This document shows, one piece after another, positions 7,951 to 10,319 of a stretch of 10,319 nucleotides of DNA. Every line of letters starts with the position of its first letter. The first letter of the stretch is position 1. Made by a program: the position numbers and the translations under genes. Location: the NCBI GenBank assembly GCA_003512705.1, contig DOPF01000083.1, positions 2,263-12,581 on the forward strand, in the 5' to 3' direction. This DNA comes from Patescibacteria group bacterium. GTDB taxonomy: Bacteria > Patescibacteriota > Patescibacteriia > Veblenbacterales > UBA10138. A model generated the notes under the pieces. It was not told the DNA's origin and did not search any database. It saw only the letters and a program-made list of their open reading frames with translations.

Positions 7951-8110
7951 GTCACTCGCCCGCCACGCGAGCCAGCTAGACGATTCCTTTCCGATGATAA
8001 TCAAAACGATCTTTTAAATGATTAGTTGAACTAATATACAAAGCACTATCGCGAGCTCTCCAAAACATAAGTGTAATACATATGGCTGACTCGCTGGCGA
8101 GGCGGGCGGG
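7951..8110. repeat. Imperfect inverted repeats flanking the GIY-YIG remnant
   Basis: On the plus strand GCGAGCCAGC (7967-7976) is the inverse complement, at 9 of 10 positions, of GCTGACTCGC (8085-8094). Beyond these cores both arms continue with related GC-rich sequence: CGCCCGCCAC at 7957-7966 on one side and TGGCGAGGCGGGCG at 8095-8108 on the other. They bracket the GIY-YIG remnant almost exactly. This resembles the ends of a small mobile or REP-like element, but no target-site duplication was recognised. Confidence 0.45.
7976..8081 (-). pseudogene. Remnant of a small GIY-YIG endonuclease, frameshifted and truncated
   Basis: From the ATG at 8081 the minus strand encodes MYYTYVLESSR and then meets TAG at 8048-8046. 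Shifting frame at about 8050 continues the same family pattern: DSALYISSTNHLKDRF, then DYHRKGIV, and a TAG at 7978-7976. Read together this matches the start of stand-alone GIY-YIG nucleases (typical form: MYYVYVLKS, then a short turn, LYIGSTNDLKRR and a conserved H). The GIY part is YVL, the YIG part is YIS, and the conserved Arg/His region is visible. A 2-bp loss in the Arg-Asp codons would explain the shift. Only about 35 of the roughly 80-95 residues of such proteins remain and the catalytic C-terminal Glu region is absent. It is not expected to be functional. The family identity is inferred from pattern memory. Confidence 0.7.
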
Positions 8111-8162
8111 GCCCGCCAGCAACCAAAATATTAGGGCGATCAGTTACTTGTTTATATTTCAT
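8046..8162 (-). CDS. Small open frame (38 codons) running into the GIY-YIG remnant
   Basis: An ATG-started frame of 38 residues lies just downstream of the promoter-like hexamers. It reads MKYKQVTDRPNILVAGG, then PRPPRQRVSH, and then enters the GIY-YIG start MYYTYVLESSR before TAG. The Pro/Arg-rich middle is simply the translation of the GC-rich hairpin, so it is more likely a chance or relict frame than a protein. No Shine-Dalgarno site precedes it. It is recorded because it is the only open frame of note in the spacer and could act as a short leader frame upstream of the operon. Confidence 0.2.
   Translation of the reverse strand: MKYKQVTDRPNILVAGGPRPPRQRVSHMYYTYVLESSR
8093..8120. repeat. 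GC-rich hairpin with two competing stems
   Basis: GGCGGGC (8101-8107) and GCCCGCC (8111-8117) form a perfect 7-bp stem with a GGG loop. An alternative outer stem pairs GCTGGCG (8093-8099) with CGCCAGC (8114-8120). The segment stands out from its AT-rich surroundings. It has no T-run on either side, so it is not an ordinary intrinsic terminator. It sits just upstream of the GIY-YIG start and probably belongs to that element. Confidence 0.6.
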
Positions 8163-8182
8163 AAAATACTGTTCTAATCTTT

Positions 8183-8211
8183 ATTTTAATGGGAAAAACA
8201 CGTTTAGGCAA
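8183..8211 (-). promoter_or_regulatory. Candidate sigma70-type promoter for the operon
   Basis: On the minus strand TTGCCT (8211-8206, 4 of 6 matches to TTGACA) and TAAAAT (8188-8183, 5 of 6 matches to TATAAT) are separated by exactly 17 bp. Transcription would begin near 8176, shortly before the small open frame at 8162 and about 240 bp before the first operon gene. The flanking DNA is AT-rich, so chance matches are possible. It is the best-spaced pair I found in the spacer. Confidence 0.4.
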
Positions 8212-8270
8212 CCAAAGCCGATTCAAAGCCGCCCCCATCACTGGTAGTCGCCATAAGCCCCGGCTTCAAC

Positions 8271-10319
8271 CTAGCGCGCCGCCGCCACTGTTAAACCCCC
8301 GTAAAAATTAGGGCGGGGCAAAAAGAACTGCGCCTTAACTTCGCCTTTGTTGTTAAAAACCCTAACATGCGGACTGCCACCGGCGCCGGGGGTGGTTATG
8401 ATGTCTTGGCTGCCATCGCCATCTATGTCACCCACCGCTACATAAGCACCGCCGCGAAAAGTTTTAGCATAAGCAAAAAATTGAGTAATAACTTTACCGC
8501 GCTCATTAAACACCCGCACTTGGGGTCCGCCTCCCGCACCGGGAGCTGTTAAAATATCTAAACTGCCATTACCGTCAATGTCACCGACGGCTACATTTAT
8601 TCCGCCGCGAAAAGTAAAAGGATAAGCTTCAAATTGATATTGCAACCGGCCAAAGCGGTCAAAAACTCGCACCGGCAGTTTACCGGTTTGGGGAGCTACT
8701 ACTATATCAACCAAACCATCACGGTCCACATCACCAGCGGCCACATTGACACCGCCAGTATAAGCGATGTCATAGGGCGTAAACTGTCTTTGTAGATTTC
8801 CCAGCTCATCAAAAATACGCACCGTCGGCACGCCGCCACTACCCACACCTACTATTACCTCGTCTTTCTTGTCCGCATTAATATCACCCGCCGCCACTGT
8901 CACCCCGCCATGAAACGCTTCGGGAAAAGCCATAAATTGACTTAAGGTTTCGCCTTGCTGATTTAATATCTTAATATGCGGCCCGCCGCCCGTGCGCGCA
9001 CCGGTAATAATTTCCGGCTTGCCGTCGCCATTAATGTCGCCTAAGGCTAAATTAACCCCGCCATTAAAACTAGGGTGGTAGGCCATAAAGGAAGTAATTT
9101 GCTCTCCGGAAATATCAAAAGTTTCAACCAGCGGCGAGTATGCCGAAGCCGGCGCAATTACTAAGGGACTTTTTTGCGCTGATTTCAAGCCGGAAGCCAA
9201 GGTAAACGCTTGTTGTAAATTTAGCCGCCTACCCACCTGACCGGCCAAATACGGATTTTGATTATCTATTTGATCGCCCGACGCAATAACTAAATCCCGC
9301 AGTTGCGACGGGCTCAAGCGCGGGAAAACCGATTTAAGTACCGCCAATGCTCCGGATACTAAAGGCGCTGCCACCGATGTACCACTCCACCAACCACCAT
9401 AAGCATCTTTAAACTGACTATCACCCGCAACTTGCAGTTGCGTGCTGAAAATTTTTACGCCCGGCGCCGCCACATCAATGCAGCGGTAACCAAAATTGGA
9501 AAACTCGGCGATTCGGTCTGACTCATCTATGGCGGCCACGCCAATTACCTGATTTTCGCCATTAGGGCCGTCATCGCAAACCGGATACTGCGGCTGTAAA
9601 TTTAAATTGACCCCCGCCCCCTGTTCATTGCCGGAGGCGGCTACTATTAACACCCCACTGGCAAATGCCCGCTTAATAGCATCTTGCAAAACTGGATCAG
9701 ACAGATGACCGACAAAGCTTAAATTAATAATATCCGCGCCATTTTGAACGGCGTAATTAATAGCTTGCGCCACCGTCACAGTATCGCCAATACCTTGACC
9801 ATTAAGCACCCGCAAAGGCATTATCCGGGCCGCCCAAGCCACCCCGGTTACCCCGACGCGATTATTACCTACGGCGGCCGCTACCCCCGCCACGACCGTG
9901 CCGTGCTGCATAGCTACTTCGGTCCAACCTTCATCAAATTTTGGTTTGGGGTCGGAATTTCGGGCAACAAAATCCCAACCGTATTTATCGTCCACAAAAC
10001 CATTGCGGTCATTATCTACATTATCACCGGCCACTTCCCAAGGGTTAAACCAAATATTGTTTTTTAGATCGGTATTATCTATGTCAACCCCCGAATCCAA
10101 AATAGCTATTATCGGACGCAAAGTAGCCGAGTCTAATTGATCCCAAACTTGCGGAGCTTTTATCGCCTCCAAATAATTTTTTTGGTAGCCGTAGCCAGGG
10201 TCATCGGGAACTAAGCTGGGGTGATAATACACCACCGGACTAGCTAACTTAACTCCGGGCAAAGATTCAAAATAATTTTTAACCAGCTCGTCCTCTAGGC
10301 CAGTTGGACAAGGCTGCCG
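8271..10319 (-). CDS. Subtilisin-like S8 serine peptidase with C-terminal FG-GAP/VCBS repeats (5' partial)
   Basis: A probable secreted or surface peptidase. The frame is open to the window edge: residues RQPCPTGLEDELVKNYFES precede the TTG at 10262, so that TTG is not the true start and the signal peptide and any propeptide are outside the window. Counting from the TTG as residue 1, the triad is D56 (IIAILDSGVD), H120 (MQHGTVVAGV) and S296 (SGTSVAAP), with oxyanion-hole N212 in AASGNE. A calcium-type loop DNVDNDRNGFVDD lies at 80-92. C229 and C261 could pair. After a linker (about 357-380) come five complete and one partial FG-GAP/VCBS repeats of about 51 residues with DxDxDG loops, as in calcium-binding beta-propellers. 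The protein ends GGLTVAAAR, before the last repeat's calcium loop. It lies 334 bp upstream of the glycan operon on the same strand. Target proteins are unknown. Confidence 0.95.
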   Translation of the reverse strand, partial: RQPCPTGLEDELVKNYFESLPGVKLASPVVYYHPSLVPDDPGYGYQKNYLEAIKAPQVWDQLDSATLRPIIAILDSGVDIDNTDLKNNIWFNPWEVAGDNVDNDRNGFVDDKYGWDFVARNSDPKPKFDEGWTEVAMQHGTVVAGVAAAVGNNRVGVTGVAWAARIMPLRVLNGQGIGDTVTVAQAINYAVQNGADIINLSFVGHLSDPVLQDAIKRAFASGVLIVAASGNEQGAGVNLNLQPQYPVCDDGPNGENQVIGVAAIDESDRIAEFSNFGYRCIDVAAPGVKIFSTQLQVAGDSQFKDAYGGWWSGTSVAAPLVSGALAVLKSVFPRLSPSQLRDLVIASGDQIDNQNPYLAGQVGRRLNLQQAFTLASGLKSAQKSPLVIAPASAYSPLVETFDISGEQITSFMAYHPSFNGGVNLALGDINGDGKPEIITGARTGGGPHIKILNQQGETLSQFMAFPEAFHGGVTVAAGDINADKKDEVIVGVGSGGVPTVRIFDELGNLQRQFTPYDIAYTGGVNVAAGDVDRDGLVDIVVAPQTGKLPVRVFDRFGRLQYQFEAYPFTFRGGINVAVGDIDGNGSLDILTAPGAGGGPQVRVFNERGKVITQFFAYAKTFRGGAYVAVGDIDGDGSQDIITTPGAGGSPHVRVFNNKGEVKAQFFLPRPNFYGGLTVAAAR
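8274..9119 (-). repeat. Array of FG-GAP/VCBS repeats, about 153 bp each, within the S8 peptidase gene
   Basis: Repeat units begin at residues 382, 433, 484, 534, 585 and 636 (TTG at 10262 counted as 1), giving periods of 51, 51, 50, 51 and 51 residues. Each unit has a strand around FDxxGxxxxQF, an aromatic turn, FxGG, then a DxDxDG-type calcium loop and a Gly/Pro-rich tail GGGPxVR. Calcium loops: DINGDG intact in unit 1, DINADK degenerate in unit 2, DVDRDG in unit 3, DIDGNG in unit 4, DIDGDG intact in unit 5. Unit 6 stops before its loop. Units 4 and 5 look the most alike at DNA level, which suggests recent duplication or gene conversion. Confidence 0.9.

Larger units (their letters stand above)
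7937..8270. other. Intergenic region between the S8 peptidase and the glycan operon
   Basis: This 334-bp spacer has no intact gene on either strand. It contains, in minus-strand order, the S8 gene's short 3' flank, a promoter-like pair of hexamers, a 38-codon open frame that runs into a GIY-YIG-like start, a GC-rich hairpin, a frameshifted GIY-YIG remnant and a second GC-rich repeat arm just before the SDR gene. No tRNA, no convincing riboswitch fold and no good intrinsic terminator are evident after the S8 stop, so read-through into the operon is possible. Confidence 0.75.

Noticed and set aside
8021..8035. 15-bp palindrome ATTAGTT-G-AACTAAT as an operator
   Set aside because: It falls within the recognisable GIY-YIG remnant (codons for ISSTN) and has no second copy in the spacer, so it is best explained as relict coding sequence.
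8213..8231. Direct repeat CAAAGCCG-ATT-CAAAGCCG near the S8 3' end
   Set aside because: Only two 8-bp copies, with no further units, so neither an iteron set nor a CRISPR-like array can be claimed.
8255..8266. AAGCC/GGCTT hairpin just after the S8 stop as a terminator
   Set aside because: The stem is only 4-5 bp, the loop is tiny and no T-run follows on the minus strand.
9744..10140. Two plus-strand open frames of 107 and 80 codons opposite the S8 peptidase
   Set aside because: They lie opposite the conserved catalytic region of a clear peptidase, have no recognisable domain, and mirror its codon composition.

Overview
The window looks like a piece of a Candidatus Patescibacteria (Candidate Phyla Radiation) chromosome. 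Signs of this are a very compact single-strand operon, a subtilase carrying a C-terminal array of about 51-residue FG-GAP/VCBS repeats, a GT2 plus DUF2304 pair, and a decayed small GIY-YIG nuclease between two genes. This placement is inference from gene style, not from a marker gene. Four genes end in TGA at tight junctions with the next gene, so TGA reads as stop. That argues against the Gracilibacteria/SR1-type code in which TGA encodes glycine.

All convincing genes are on the minus strand, so transcription runs from high to low coordinates. (1) 10319-8271: a subtilisin-like S8 peptidase with FG-GAP repeats; its 5' end lies outside the window. (2) 8270-7937: a 334-bp spacer holding a plausible sigma70-type promoter, a GC-rich hairpin, imperfect inverted repeats and a frameshifted, truncated remnant of a GIY-YIG endonuclease. 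(3) 7936-43: nine genes in one probable operon. In order they are a UDP-glucuronate-decarboxylase-like SDR, metK, a GalE-like SDR, a DPM1-like GT2, a DUF2304 membrane protein, a DoxX-family membrane protein, a rhamnosyltransferase-like GT2, and two GT4 glycosyltransferases. Four junctions are 4-bp ATGA overlaps, three have a single base between stop and start, and one has a 20-bp gap.

The operon reads as a surface-glycan or glycoconjugate locus. The two SDR enzymes would shape nucleotide sugars, the DPM1-like GT2 with DUF2304 would work at the membrane on a lipid carrier, and the other three glycosyltransferases would build a chain. No polymerase, flippase, ligase or initiating phosphoglycosyltransferase is visible, so the locus probably continues beyond position 1 or relies on genes elsewhere. 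MetK is a housekeeping enzyme placed inside this operon.

The best leads are small. They are the decayed GIY-YIG element with its flanking repeats, the loss of two residues expected of a decarboxylase in the first SDR, the loss of the second glutamate of the GT4 EX7E motif in the last gene, and the S8 protein's final propeller repeat, which stops before its calcium loop. I saw no CRISPR array, tRNA, rRNA, intact transposase or obvious defence system.
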